From: WTJO01 sp965660165
GTDB lineage: Bacteria; Pseudomonadota; Alphaproteobacteria; Puniceispirillales; Puniceispirillaceae
NCBI GenBank assembly: GCA_965660165.1
Contig: CBFHYU010000015.1
Location: 1 to 48,524, forward strand
Length of the DNA stretch: 48,524 bases
Reading direction: 5' to 3'
Both the position numbers and the translations under genes were made by a program. The notes beneath the pieces are model-generated. The model did not search any database and was not told the origin of the DNA. It saw only the letters and a program-made list of their open reading frames with translations. Every line of letters begins with the position of its first letter. Position 1 is the stretch's first letter. Shown here one piece after another: positions 27,848-35,670 of the stretch.

Positions 27848-28959
27848 CCCTGAATAGACAGGGCAGCCCCATTCATGTTGGTCTGGGCGCCAAAAGTTAT
27901 GATATTCATATTGCAGATGGATTGCTTGCACAGGCGGGCCCAATTATTGCGCCGTTCACAACAGATCGTACTGTGATCATAATCACTGATAGCCATGTTG
28001 GCCCATTGCATCTGGCACAGACCGAAAGGTTGTTTTCAGCTCATGCAGCATCAGTGCATAGCCTAATAGTACCTGCAGGCGAAGCGAGTAAATCATTTGC
28101 CTGCTATCAGAAGCTAGCAGAAGATATTCTGGCGCTAGCTATCGACAGGCAGACTATTCTTGTTGCACTTGGCGGCGGTGTTATTGGTGATTTGGCTGGC
28201 TTTGTGGCGGCTAGCCTGCTTCGAGGGATTGAGTTTATCCAAATACCTACCTCATTGCTTGCGCAAGTAGATAGCTCGGTAGGCGGCAAAACGGGAATCA
28301 ATTCGAAGCATGGCAAAAATCTAGTTGGCGCATTTCATCAACCCTGTCTTGTGCTGGCAGATATTGGCTTAATGTCAAGCTTGCCGATGCGTGAATTACG
28401 CGCTGGCTATGCAGAAGTGATCAAATATGGGCTTTTGGGTGATGCGGCGTTTTTTGAATGGCTAGAAAGCCATGGCCATGCGCTATTATCAGGCGATAGC
28501 GATATTCTGGTAGAAGCTGTTAGCAGATCATGTCAAACAAAAGCAGATATTGTGGCAGAAGATGAAAAAGAGCAGGGCAGGCGCGCATTGCTTAATCTTG
28601 GACATACATTTGCACATGCATTTGAAGCAGAAGCAGGATATGATGGCAGGCTTCTTCATGGCGAGGCTGTTGCGGTAGGGCTTAGATGTGCGTTTGAGTT
28701 TTCAACCCAGCTTGGCTATGCCTCTGGTCAGGAAGCAGGGCGTCTCATCGCCCATCTTAAGGCAACAGGCCTGTATAGCTCAGCTCATGATTTGCCAGCA
28801 GGCTGGGCGTCTGCTGACAGGCTGATTGCCCATATGTATCGAGATAAAAAGGTGCAAGCTGGTGCGTTGACGTTTATTCTTGCCCATAAAATCGGAGATA
28901 GCTTTGTTGCGCGCAATATTGATGAAGCTGATGTCAGACACTTTTTAGAGCATATATAA
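27844..28959 (+). CDS. aroB: 3-dehydroquinate synthase
   Basis: AroB converts DAHP to 3-dehydroquinate, the second shikimate-pathway step, using NAD+ and a divalent metal. The 371-residue enzyme has VPAGEASKS, the NAD-binding glycine loop ALGGGVIGDLAGFVAAS, the QIPTSLLAQVDSSVGGKTGIN block, and the metal-binding LNLGHTFAHAFE and HGEAVAVG histidines. The length is typical. It is translationally coupled to aroK (4-nt overlap), and its stop shares one base with the start of the following corC-like gene (TAATG). Confidence 0.97.
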   Translation: MTLNRQGSPIHVGLGAKSYDIHIADGLLAQAGPIIAPFTTDRTVIIITDSHVGPLHLAQTERLFSAHAASVHSLIVPAGEASKSFACYQKLAEDILALAIDRQTILVALGGGVIGDLAGFVAASLLRGIEFIQIPTSLLAQVDSSVGGKTGINSKHGKNLVGAFHQPCLVLADIGLMSSLPMRELRAGYAEVIKYGLLGDAAFFEWLESHGHALLSGDSDILVEAVSRSCQTKADIVAEDEKEQGRRALLNLGHTFAHAFEAEAGYDGRLLHGEAVAVGLRCAFEFSTQLGYASGQEAGRLIAHLKATGLYSSAHDLPAGWASADRLIAHMYRDKKVQAGALTFILAHKIGDSFVARNIDEADVRHFLEHI

Positions 28960-30239
28960 TGGATTTGTTTTCTGCCATTACCATTATCTGCGTTATTATC
29001 TTGTTGATATGTCTTTCTGCGTTTTTTTCAAGCGCAGAAACAGCATTGACAGCTGCCTCAGATGCGCGCATGCGGCAATTGACGCGCAAAGGCAGTAAAC
29101 GCGCCCAGATTGTTGAAAAATTACGTAAGAACAGAGAACGGCTTATTGGCGCTATTTTGGTTGGCAATAATGCTGTGAATGTCTTGGCCTCTGCTATTGC
29201 GACGTCTGTTGCTATTTCCTTTGCTGGTGAAAATGGCGTTGTTTTGGCCACTATTTTCATGACGATATTGCTGGTGCTATTTGCAGAAGTATTGCCCAAA
29301 AGCTATGCGATCAACCATGCAGATGAGTTCGCGTTGCGCATTGCCTATCCCGTAAGAATTATTGTCTGGCTTCTTATTCCTGTTACCGCTGCTATTCGAA
29401 TTATTGTGTTGAGCATATTGGGCAAACGCAAAAAAATAGTCGACCGAGAAGAAGAGCTTAGAGGGCTTATCAGATTACACACCGAAGATACAACAGACGA
29501 AGAAAGCCGCGAGACAGGCGCAATGCTATCATCTGTGCTTGATCTTGGGGATATTACGGTTGAAGAAATTATGACTCACCGTGCGGCGGTTACATCGCTC
29601 AATATTGAAGATAAACCAGAAGATATTCTGAGCTTTATTTTACAATCACCCCATACACGGCATCCGATTTATTCTGAAAGTCCAGAAAATATTGTTGGCA
29701 TTTTGCATGTTAAGGATTTGCTACGTCAGCTTCATGCCCAGACAGATTCTGAATCGCTTGATATTGATATTGCCCAGATTGCAACCGTGCCGTATTTCGT
29801 GCCTGAAACAACCCAGCTATTTGCGCAACTTCAGGCATTTCGCAGTCGGCGTGAACATTTCGCCATTGTAGTAGATGAATATGGTGATTTGCGGGGCATT
29901 GTGACCTTAGAAGATATTTTAGAAGAGATTGTCGGCGAAATTGATGATGAACATGATATTGGCCTTGCAGGGCTTACACCCCAGCCAGATGGAAGCTATA
30001 TTGTTGATGGCACCGTAACTATCCGTGATATTAACAGGGCACTTGATTTAGAGCTGCCTGATGATCAGGCATCCACAATTGCAGGGTTGGTGCTATATGA
30101 AAGTAGAAATATTCCGCGCGTGGGTCAGGAATTTATCTTCCATAATATGGGCTTTCGGATCAGAAAACGCGCTCATAACAAGATCACCTCATTACGTATC
30201 TGGAAGCAAAATGACCAAACCACTGCCCCTAATGCATAA
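28959..30239 (+). CDS. CNNM/CorC-family transporter with CBS pair
   Basis: A 426-residue membrane protein of the HlyC/CorC or CNNM family, linked to Mg2+/Co2+ transport or resistance. It begins with a DUF21/CNNM transmembrane domain (about 1-190): the first helix is AITIICVIILLICLSAFFSSAETALTA, with the family FFSSAETA motif, and later helices include ATIFMTILLVLFAEVLPKSYA. A CBS pair follows (about 210-330: VEEIMTHRA, VVDEYGDLRGIVTLEDILEEIVGEI). The C-terminal CorC_HlyC domain ends the protein. The aroK-aroB-corC order is widespread in Alphaproteobacteria. Whether it moves magnesium or acts as a regulator of efflux is unknown. It is coupled to aroB by 1 nt. Confidence 0.9.
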   Translation: MDLFSAITIICVIILLICLSAFFSSAETALTAASDARMRQLTRKGSKRAQIVEKLRKNRERLIGAILVGNNAVNVLASAIATSVAISFAGENGVVLATIFMTILLVLFAEVLPKSYAINHADEFALRIAYPVRIIVWLLIPVTAAIRIIVLSILGKRKKIVDREEELRGLIRLHTEDTTDEESRETGAMLSSVLDLGDITVEEIMTHRAAVTSLNIEDKPEDILSFILQSPHTRHPIYSESPENIVGILHVKDLLRQLHAQTDSESLDIDIAQIATVPYFVPETTQLFAQLQAFRSRREHFAIVVDEYGDLRGIVTLEDILEEIVGEIDDEHDIGLAGLTPQPDGSYIVDGTVTIRDINRALDLELPDDQASTIAGLVLYESRNIPRVGQEFIFHNMGFRIRKRAHNKITSLRIWKQNDQTTAPNA

Positions 30240-30280
30240 TGCTAACCCACATCACACAGCTGAGAAAATAGGATGATAAG

Positions 30281-30823
30281 ATGAAGGATTTTTCAGGACT
30301 GCCACCAGCTGTCAACCGCAGCCATAGCCATGACAGGCATATTCATTGTCAGGGATTTGCCAGAGAGGACGGATTGCTAGATATTGAAGGAGAGCTGATT
30401 GACACAAAAAGCTATGATTTCCCCTCATCAACGCATGGCACGATCAAACAAGGTACAGCTGTGCATCATATGCAGGTCAGAATTACCATCAATGAGGCGC
30501 TTGAAATTGTAGATGCGGCGGCTGTAACCTTGCATGGCCCTTATGAGATTTGTCCGAAAGGCGCAGAAAATATTACAGGGCTTGTGGGGCTAAAAATCGG
30601 GCCAGGATGGAAGAATAAGGTTAAGGCAGCCATAGGCGGGGCTAGCGGATGCACCCATATCACTGAATTGCTAGGTCCTATGGCGACCACAGCCTTTCAG
30701 ACCCTTTATGGCGAGATTGCCCGCCGCAAACGCGAATCTGCTGAGGCAGGAGAAGAGCTACAAGCGCAAGCACCCAATAATATGCCGTCTTTGGCAAATA
30801 GCTGTATTGCTTATGCTGACTAA
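30281..30823 (+). CDS. DUF2889-family protein
   Basis: A 180-residue cytoplasmic protein. Recognised by HCQGFAREDGLLDIEGELIDTKSY, GTAVHHMQVRITINEALEI, GPYEICPKGAENITGLVGLKIGPGW and the closing SGCTHITELLGPMATTAFQ, which together are DUF2889. The GCTH and HELL-like histidine/cysteine cluster hints at metal binding, but no activity is established to my knowledge. The start follows AGGATGATAAG. It lies 41 bp after the corC-like gene and ends within a perfect hairpin shared with the convergent bolA gene. Confidence 0.86.
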   Translation: MKDFSGLPPAVNRSHSHDRHIHCQGFAREDGLLDIEGELIDTKSYDFPSSTHGTIKQGTAVHHMQVRITINEALEIVDAAAVTLHGPYEICPKGAENITGLVGLKIGPGWKNKVKAAIGGASGCTHITELLGPMATTAFQTLYGEIARRKRESAEAGEELQAQAPNNMPSLANSCIAYAD

Positions 30824-30838
30824 TTTTGGCTAGTCAGC
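30815..30838. repeat. Inverted repeat across the convergent stop codons of DUF2889 gene and bolA
   Basis: GCTGACTA (30815-30822) and TAGTCAGC (30831-30838) are exact complements with an 8-nt loop. Each arm contains the Ala-Asp ending and most of the stop codon of one gene: GCT-GAC-TAA on plus and GCT-GAC-TAG on minus. It could act as a shared bidirectional terminator. There is no T run on either side. Confidence 0.5.
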
Positions 30839-31087
30839 AGATAATCTTATCTGGAGCGCATGAACAGGGCCTGCTAGCAAATCTGCTAGCTCTGCATGAA
30901 TTTCTCTATGGGCAGCAACACGCCCTTTTCCTGCAAAAGCAGTAGCAGAAATCTCAACCTCAAAATGACTTTCACCAGCCTCAGGCGCAGAGGCATGTCC
31001 AGCATGTTGCCAGCTTACATCTTCAACAGATAATCTATCAGGCGAAAAACGTGCTTTCAGCCGCGCTTCTATCTGGTCTCTTATCAT
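30830..31087 (-). CDS. bolA: BolA-family protein
   Basis: An 85-residue BolA domain protein. The family pattern is visible: a start helix IEARLKARFSPDRLSVEDVS, the SHFEVEISATAFAGKGRVAAHREIHAELADLL core with its conserved H-R dyad, and the closing VHALQI. BolA proteins bind glutaredoxins and share 2Fe-2S clusters, and some affect cell shape or biofilm genes. It is divergent from the J-domain gene. The bolA / dnaJ-like / cobS-cobT order is a well-known alphaproteobacterial cluster. The grxC at 21743 is a possible partner, though monothiol glutaredoxins are the usual ones. Confidence 0.92.
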   Translation of the reverse strand: MIRDQIEARLKARFSPDRLSVEDVSWQHAGHASAPEAGESHFEVEISATAFAGKGRVAAHREIHAELADLLAGPVHALQIRLSAD

Positions 31088-31171
31088 AAGCGTACTACCT
31101 TAACGTCAGGATTAGGATTGGGTATAAAACACACGCTTGCCACACGCCTTAGAGGGCAATAAACTAGACAT

Positions 31172-31759
31172 ATGGTCACAAGACGTAAAATACAAGATGA
31201 TTTTTCAATCAGACAGGGCGCACAACAGCTTGATTCTGAAGGCCAGAAGCTATGTATGGCGTTGGGATGTGACCAGCATGCCCACTATCCAGCGCCACGA
31301 AATAAACAGGATTTGCGAAATTATATCTGGTTTTGCCTTGAACATATTCGCTGTTTTAACCAAAGCTGGAATTATTATGATGGCATTGAAGGTGACGCGC
31401 TAGAACAGGAAATCAGGCGGGCAACCACATGGGAGCGCCCGACTTGGAAATTTGGAACAGGAAAATCAGGCTATCAATTTGATGATAAATTCCAGTTTTT
31501 CGAAGAGGCAGACCCTGCGTCCAAAAAAGATGGCGGCTCAGCACAAGACCCTGAAGAAGCAAAAGCATGGGCATTATTTGACCTGCCTGCCAGCTCAGAT
31601 ATGCAAGAGCTGAAAAAACGCTATAATGAGCTGGCAAAAAAATATCATCCTGATCACAATCAGGGTGACAGCAAGGCAGAAGAATTGCTGAAAGAAATCA
31701 ATCTTGCCTATTCCGTTTTGCGTAAAAAAGTATTAGACCTAAACAGCCCTGCGGCATAA
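31172..31759 (+). CDS. J-domain protein with alphaproteobacterial N-terminal domain
   Basis: A 195-residue protein in which the J domain is at the C-terminus (about 128-190), the reverse of classic DnaJ. The HPD motif is H159-P160-D161 in YHPDHNQGD, followed by INLAYSVL. The first ~120 residues contain CDQHAHYPAP and LRNYIWFCLEHIRCFNQSWNYYDGI, conserved in the alphaproteobacterial family beside cobS. The HPD motif means it can stimulate a DnaK ATPase. The first domain presumably recruits the client, which is unknown. It is 78 bp upstream of cobS, and the client could be the CobST complex. That is inference from position. Confidence 0.88.
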   Translation: MVTRRKIQDDFSIRQGAQQLDSEGQKLCMALGCDQHAHYPAPRNKQDLRNYIWFCLEHIRCFNQSWNYYDGIEGDALEQEIRRATTWERPTWKFGTGKSGYQFDDKFQFFEEADPASKKDGGSAQDPEEAKAWALFDLPASSDMQELKKRYNELAKKYHPDHNQGDSKAEELLKEINLAYSVLRKKVLDLNSPAA

Positions 31760-31837
31760 ACCAGCACATAATGCCCCTATTTGCCATAATGAGCAGGGTT
31801 AAACTATCAAAAAAAGTGATTACATCGGAGAAAGTTC

Positions 31838-32842
31838 ATGTCAGCAATACCGTCTAATGCCCAGCCAGCACATTCGCTGTCTGCCCCGGATATAGAAGTT
31901 AATGTTCGGGACGTGCTTGGTATCGACATCGATATGAAAATAGCAGCTTTTTCAGAACCATCAGAATATGTCCCAGCGATTGACCCTGATTATCAGTTTG
32001 ATAAAGATACCAGCTTGGCGATTCTGGCTGGCTTTGGCTTTAACAGGCGTGTCATGGTACAGGGCTATCATGGTACGGGTAAATCCACCCATATCGAACA
32101 GATAGCCGCGCGGCTAAACTGGCCATGTATGAGAGTAAATCTTGATAGCCATGTCAGCCGAATTGATCTGGTCGGAAAAGATGCGATTGTGCTGAAAGAT
32201 GGTAAGCAGGTCACAGAATTCAAAGAAGGCATCTTGCCATGGGCATTACAAAACCCCGTTGCATTAGTATTTGATGAATATGATGCAGGCCGTGCGGATG
32301 TGATGTTTGTGATTCAACGGGTGCTTGAGGTTGATGGCAAGCTAACCTTACTAGATACCAATAAAGTGATAACCCCTAATCCGTTTTTCAGGCTATTTGC
32401 CACTGCCAACACTGTTGGTCTAGGCGATACAACAGGGCTATATCATGGCACTCAGCAAATCAATCAAGGACAGATGGATAGATGGTCGATTGTGACCACA
32501 TTGAATTATCTGCCAATTGAAGATGAAGTGAATATTATTCTGGCAAAGCAAAAGCCATATCAGACACCAGAAGGCAAAAAACAGATTGACCAGATGGTTC
32601 GAATGGCAGATATGACCAGAAAAGGCTTTATGGCAGGTGATCTGTCAACGGTAATGTCGCCAAGAACAGTGCTGACATGGGCAGAAAATGCACAGATTTT
32701 CAATGATATAACGTTGGCCTTCAGACTTAGTTTTCTGAATAAATGTGATGAGATAGAGCGCCCAATTCTGGCTGAATATTATCAGCGTATCTTTGGTATT
32801 GATCTGCCAGAAGCGTCTCAATTATCACAAAAAGCGTCTTAG
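31838..32842 (+). CDS. cobS: Cobaltochelatase subunit CobS (AAA+ ATPase)
   Basis: A 334-residue MoxR/CbbQ-like AAA+ ATPase. The Walker A motif GYHGTGKS spans residues 76-83. Walker B is ALVFDEYDAG, and sensor and arginine-finger regions follow (FATANTVGLGDTTGLYHGT). CobS and CobT form the chaperone-like ring that drives cobalt insertion by CobN into hydrogenobyrinic acid diamide in aerobic B12 synthesis. GGAG lies 8 nt before the ATG. cobT starts 4 nt after its stop. The CobN subunit is not in the window. CobST pairs are also common where cobN is absent or distant, so other client proteins cannot be ruled out. Confidence 0.95.
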   Translation: MSAIPSNAQPAHSLSAPDIEVNVRDVLGIDIDMKIAAFSEPSEYVPAIDPDYQFDKDTSLAILAGFGFNRRVMVQGYHGTGKSTHIEQIAARLNWPCMRVNLDSHVSRIDLVGKDAIVLKDGKQVTEFKEGILPWALQNPVALVFDEYDAGRADVMFVIQRVLEVDGKLTLLDTNKVITPNPFFRLFATANTVGLGDTTGLYHGTQQINQGQMDRWSIVTTLNYLPIEDEVNIILAKQKPYQTPEGKKQIDQMVRMADMTRKGFMAGDLSTVMSPRTVLTWAENAQIFNDITLAFRLSFLNKCDEIERPILAEYYQRIFGIDLPEASQLSQKAS

Positions 32843-32846
32843 ATAT

Positions 32847-34709
32847 ATGTCATCAAAGCCAGATCAGTCTGATTTTCTGAAAGCCAATGCAGCTAGTTTG
32901 CGGGCAATCGCGGGCGGTATTGATGCGCAAGTGCGCTATGCTGGTCAAGATACCCATATTGGCAAAACAGAAATAAGACTACCTGCTTTGCCACGTGAAG
33001 CGGCCGCAAAAACCCGTGACGATAGTCGTGGGGCAGCGGATGCTGCTGGCTTATGGCTTGCCCATCATAATAAAAAAACGCATGCGCAAAAAGCGCCTTC
33101 AGCGCCAATGGCAAAAGCCATTTTTGATGCCGCAGAACAGGCAAGAGTTGAAGCAATAGGCGCAAATCAAATGGCAGGGGTGCGGCAGAATCTGGCTACC
33201 CGCCTTGAACAGAAATACGCAAAAACAGGGATTGGTGCGCCTGAATCAGGCGATGATAGTGCGCTTGCTGAAGCGGTAAGTCTGATTGTGCGTGAAACAC
33301 TTACAGGTGAAGCGCCACCGCAATCTACTGCGATGGTGATGGATTTATGGCGCCCGATAATCAATAGCCGAGCCAAAGCATTACTGTCTGAAATGAAGCA
33401 AGCAGAAGATAATCAGCCCAAATTCGCAGAGCTGGCAAAAGAGCTGATTGGCGCGCTAAAAACAGAGCTTGGTGATACCAGCGATAATGATGATGACGGC
33501 GATGATGCAGATGATCAGCAAGATGATGATCAGTCAGATAATAGTGATGATAATGATGATGCTCAGTCAGCCGCTGGTGAAGATGACAGTGAGGGCGATG
33601 ATGCCAGTAGCCTTGATCAGGATGGAGACGCGGCTGGCATGTCAGCAGATGATGCCTCTGAAATGGAAGCAGATTCTGATATGGAAGGCCTTGCAGATGG
33701 CGAAACACCAGGCGGCGATCCAGACGCGCCTGAGCAGGCTGCCAAACGTGATAGTGATGCCTACCGTATTTTTACCACCAGCTATGATGAAATTATTGAT
33801 GCGGCTGATTTATGTGATGCAGAAGAGCTAGAACGGCTTAGGGCAATGCTAGACAGGCATCTGGAAAATCTAAACCAGATTATTGGCAAGCTGGCAAATC
33901 GTCTACAGCGCCGTCTGATGGCATTCCAGAACAGAACATGGGAATTCGATCTAGAAGAAGGTCTTTTGGATGCTGGTAAGCTAAACAGAGTAGTCACACA
34001 GCCGCTTAGCCCGCTTTCTTATAAGCAAGAACAGGATATGAAATTCCGTGATACAGTCGTCACCTTATTACTGGATAATTCAGGCTCAATGCGGGGGCGG
34101 CCAATTACCATCGCCGCTGTAACTGCCGATATTCTGGCAAGAACGCTTGAAAGATGCGGTGTCAAGGTTGAGATACTTGGCTTTACCACCAAACAATGGA
34201 AGGGCGGCCAATCAAGAGAAGCGTGGCAATTAGCAGGCAAGCCCCCCGCACCAGGCAGGCTAAATGATTTGCGCCATATCATCTATAAAGCGGCAGACCA
34301 GCCATGGCGGCGCGCCAGAAAATCGCTTGGGCTGATGTTGCGCGAAGGTATTTTGAAAGAAAATATTGATGGTGAGGCGCTTATCTGGGCGCATGACAGG
34401 CTGATTAGCAGGACTGAGGATAGGCGTATTTTGATGGTTATCTCGGATGGTGCGCCTGTGGATGATTCAACCCTATCATCGAATAGCGGAAATTATTTAG
34501 AAAAGCATCTTCGGCATACAATTGAGATGATCGAAACACGCTCGCCTGTGCAATTACTGGCAATTGGTATTGGCCATGATGTTACGCGCTATTATGAGCG
34601 TGCTGTAACCATCACAGATGTCGACCAGCTTGGCGGTACGGTCATGTCAGAGCTAGCAGATATGTTTGACGAATCACATAAAGGTAACAGACGCCGCAAG
34701 CGCGCATAA
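32847..34709 (+). CDS. cobT: Cobaltochelatase subunit CobT (VWA domain)
   Basis: A 620-residue partner of CobS. The ATG at 32847 is four nt after cobS. A longer frame back to 32793 overlaps cobS and has no family support. Residues 1-200 are helical. About 209-300 is a very acidic Asp/Ser/Glu tract. A VWA domain at the C-terminus carries the metal-ion-dependent adhesion motif D410-N-S-G-S414, then a conserved LISRTEDRRILMVISDGAPVDDSTLS block. The VWA domain binds the ATPase partner through Mg2+. The acidic linker is the family norm. A strong terminator lies just beyond the stop but is oriented for rpmB. Confidence 0.95.
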   Translation: MSSKPDQSDFLKANAASLRAIAGGIDAQVRYAGQDTHIGKTEIRLPALPREAAAKTRDDSRGAADAAGLWLAHHNKKTHAQKAPSAPMAKAIFDAAEQARVEAIGANQMAGVRQNLATRLEQKYAKTGIGAPESGDDSALAEAVSLIVRETLTGEAPPQSTAMVMDLWRPIINSRAKALLSEMKQAEDNQPKFAELAKELIGALKTELGDTSDNDDDGDDADDQQDDDQSDNSDDNDDAQSAAGEDDSEGDDASSLDQDGDAAGMSADDASEMEADSDMEGLADGETPGGDPDAPEQAAKRDSDAYRIFTTSYDEIIDAADLCDAEELERLRAMLDRHLENLNQIIGKLANRLQRRLMAFQNRTWEFDLEEGLLDAGKLNRVVTQPLSPLSYKQEQDMKFRDTVVTLLLDNSGSMRGRPITIAAVTADILARTLERCGVKVEILGFTTKQWKGGQSREAWQLAGKPPAPGRLNDLRHIIYKAADQPWRRARKSLGLMLREGILKENIDGEALIWAHDRLISRTEDRRILMVISDGAPVDDSTLSSNSGNYLEKHLRHTIEMIETRSPVQLLAIGIGHDVTRYYERAVTITDVDQLGGTVMSELADMFDESHKGNRRRKRA

Positions 34710-34739
34710 AAATAGCGCCCTTTTGGTATAAAGGGCGCT
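34708..34739 (-). terminator. rpmB intrinsic terminator
   Basis: A perfect 10-bp stem, AGCGCCCTTT pairing with AAAGGGCGCT around a 6-nt loop (34714-34739). On the minus strand it is followed by A and five T residues (34708-34712). This is a textbook Rho-independent terminator 32 bp beyond the rpmB stop. It could also slow plus-strand transcripts from cobT, but there is no plus-strand T run. Confidence 0.85.
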
Positions 34740-34771
34740 GGTATCTGATTTACAAATTTTTTCAATCCTGA

Positions 34772-35056
34772 TTAGGCAGATTGTGCCGCCAGAATTTCAC
34801 GCTTTAATGCCCGTGCTTCATCTGCAAGCTCGCTATTTCTAGCCTGAAGCAGAAACGAATCTAGCCCGCCATGTTTTTCAACGGTACGCAGTGCGCTAAC
34901 GCTTACCCGCATTGATACTGACCGGCCAAGAATTTCAGACTCAAGGCTGGTTTGCTGTAGATTTGGCAGGAACCGGCGGCGTGTTCTGTTATTTGCATGG
35001 CTGACATTATTGCCTGTCATCACACCTTTACCTGTAATTTGGCATTTCTTTGACAT
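34772..35056 (-). CDS. rpmB: 50S ribosomal protein L28
   Basis: A 94-residue L28 starting at the ATG at 35056. It opens with SKKCQITGKGVMTGNNVSHANNRTRRRFLPNLQ, the invariant L28 N-terminus. The longer frame from 35173 codes for unrelated sequence. L28 sits on the large subunit near the E site. The C-terminal extension (about 60-94) is typical of Alphaproteobacteria. It is transcribed alone from a clear promoter (35126-35154) to an intrinsic terminator (34708-34739). Confidence 0.96.
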   Translation of the reverse strand: MSKKCQITGKGVMTGNNVSHANNRTRRRFLPNLQQTSLESEILGRSVSMRVSVSALRTVEKHGGLDSFLLQARNSELADEARALKREILAAQSA

Positions 35057-35125
35057 CGCCCTTATTCCTTTCACTTTGTCTGGCCTTTTTCTCATCGCAC
35101 AGACATCAATTATCTGGAAGCTAGG

Positions 35126-35154
35126 CTTGTAGCCGATAATTAGCCAAAGGTCAA
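35126..35154 (-). promoter_or_regulatory. rpmB promoter
   Basis: On the minus strand TTGACC (complement 35149-35154) and TACAAG (complement 35126-35131) are exactly 17 nt apart, close to the sigma-70 type consensus. It lies 70 bp upstream of the rpmB ATG, leaving a leader of about 60 nt. Confidence 0.6.
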
Positions 35155-35298
35155 GCCAGTCTTGGTATGGCAAACCATACGAAAGGATAATATCCCTGTA
35201 AATTTAGACTATCCATAATCATAGACCCTATTCCTTTGTCCTGTGCGGCATATCAATAGGATAAGCTAGAGAAATAGCCGTTAAAGAATAGATAAAAG

Positions 35299-35670
35299 AT
35301 GACTAATATGACAAAACGAAGTGTGAAGATTGGCGCACAACGCTATCTGATCCAGTTAGAGCCGTATTTCTGGCAATCTATTGACGAGATTCTAGAAGAA
35401 GAAAAAATCAAATTATCGTTTTTATGTTCAGAAATATTCAGGCTGAAAGGCAGTGCATCGCTTACCAAAGCCATCCGCCTATTTACCCTGATCTATTTCA
35501 GAAATAGCGTGACCATTGCCGCAAAACAGCCCTATCCACATATCATTGCTGAACAGCCAGCTATGTTTGAAGGTGGCGATGATGACAGCTATCCAAGTGC
35601 GCTTATGACAAGTCTGCACGCATTCTCGCAACATGCTGAGCATGCAGATAGGCCTGCTGGCTTTGTTTGA
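35299..35670 (+). CDS. Ribbon-helix-helix domain protein
   Basis: A 123-residue protein of the alphaproteobacterial RHH_4 type. The start MTNMTKRSVKIGAQRYLIQLEPYFWQSIDEI matches the beta-strand plus two-helix DNA-binding fold used as a dimer. SLTKAIRLFTLIYFRN ends the conserved part. The last ~50 residues look disordered. In this family some members act as transcriptional regulators, but the target is unknown. Its 3' end overlaps the convergent pyrD gene by 68 bp (35603-35670), so the two messages are antisense to each other there. It is divergent from rpmB. Confidence 0.86.
   Translation: MTNMTKRSVKIGAQRYLIQLEPYFWQSIDEILEEEKIKLSFLCSEIFRLKGSASLTKAIRLFTLIYFRNSVTIAAKQPYPHIIAEQPAMFEGGDDDSYPSALMTSLHAFSQHAEHADRPAGFV

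Noticed and set aside
32793..32846. Upstream extension of cobT overlapping cobS
   Set aside because: Basic unrelated residues; the ATG at 32847 four nt after cobS fits the family start.
33361..33831. Frames antisense to or shifted within the acidic part of cobT (His-rich and Met-rich products)
   Set aside because: They are mirror products of the repetitive GAT-rich coding tract.
35057..35173. Upstream extension of rpmB
   Set aside because: The L28 family begins at MSKKCQ, and the promoter at 35126-35154 lies inside the extension.
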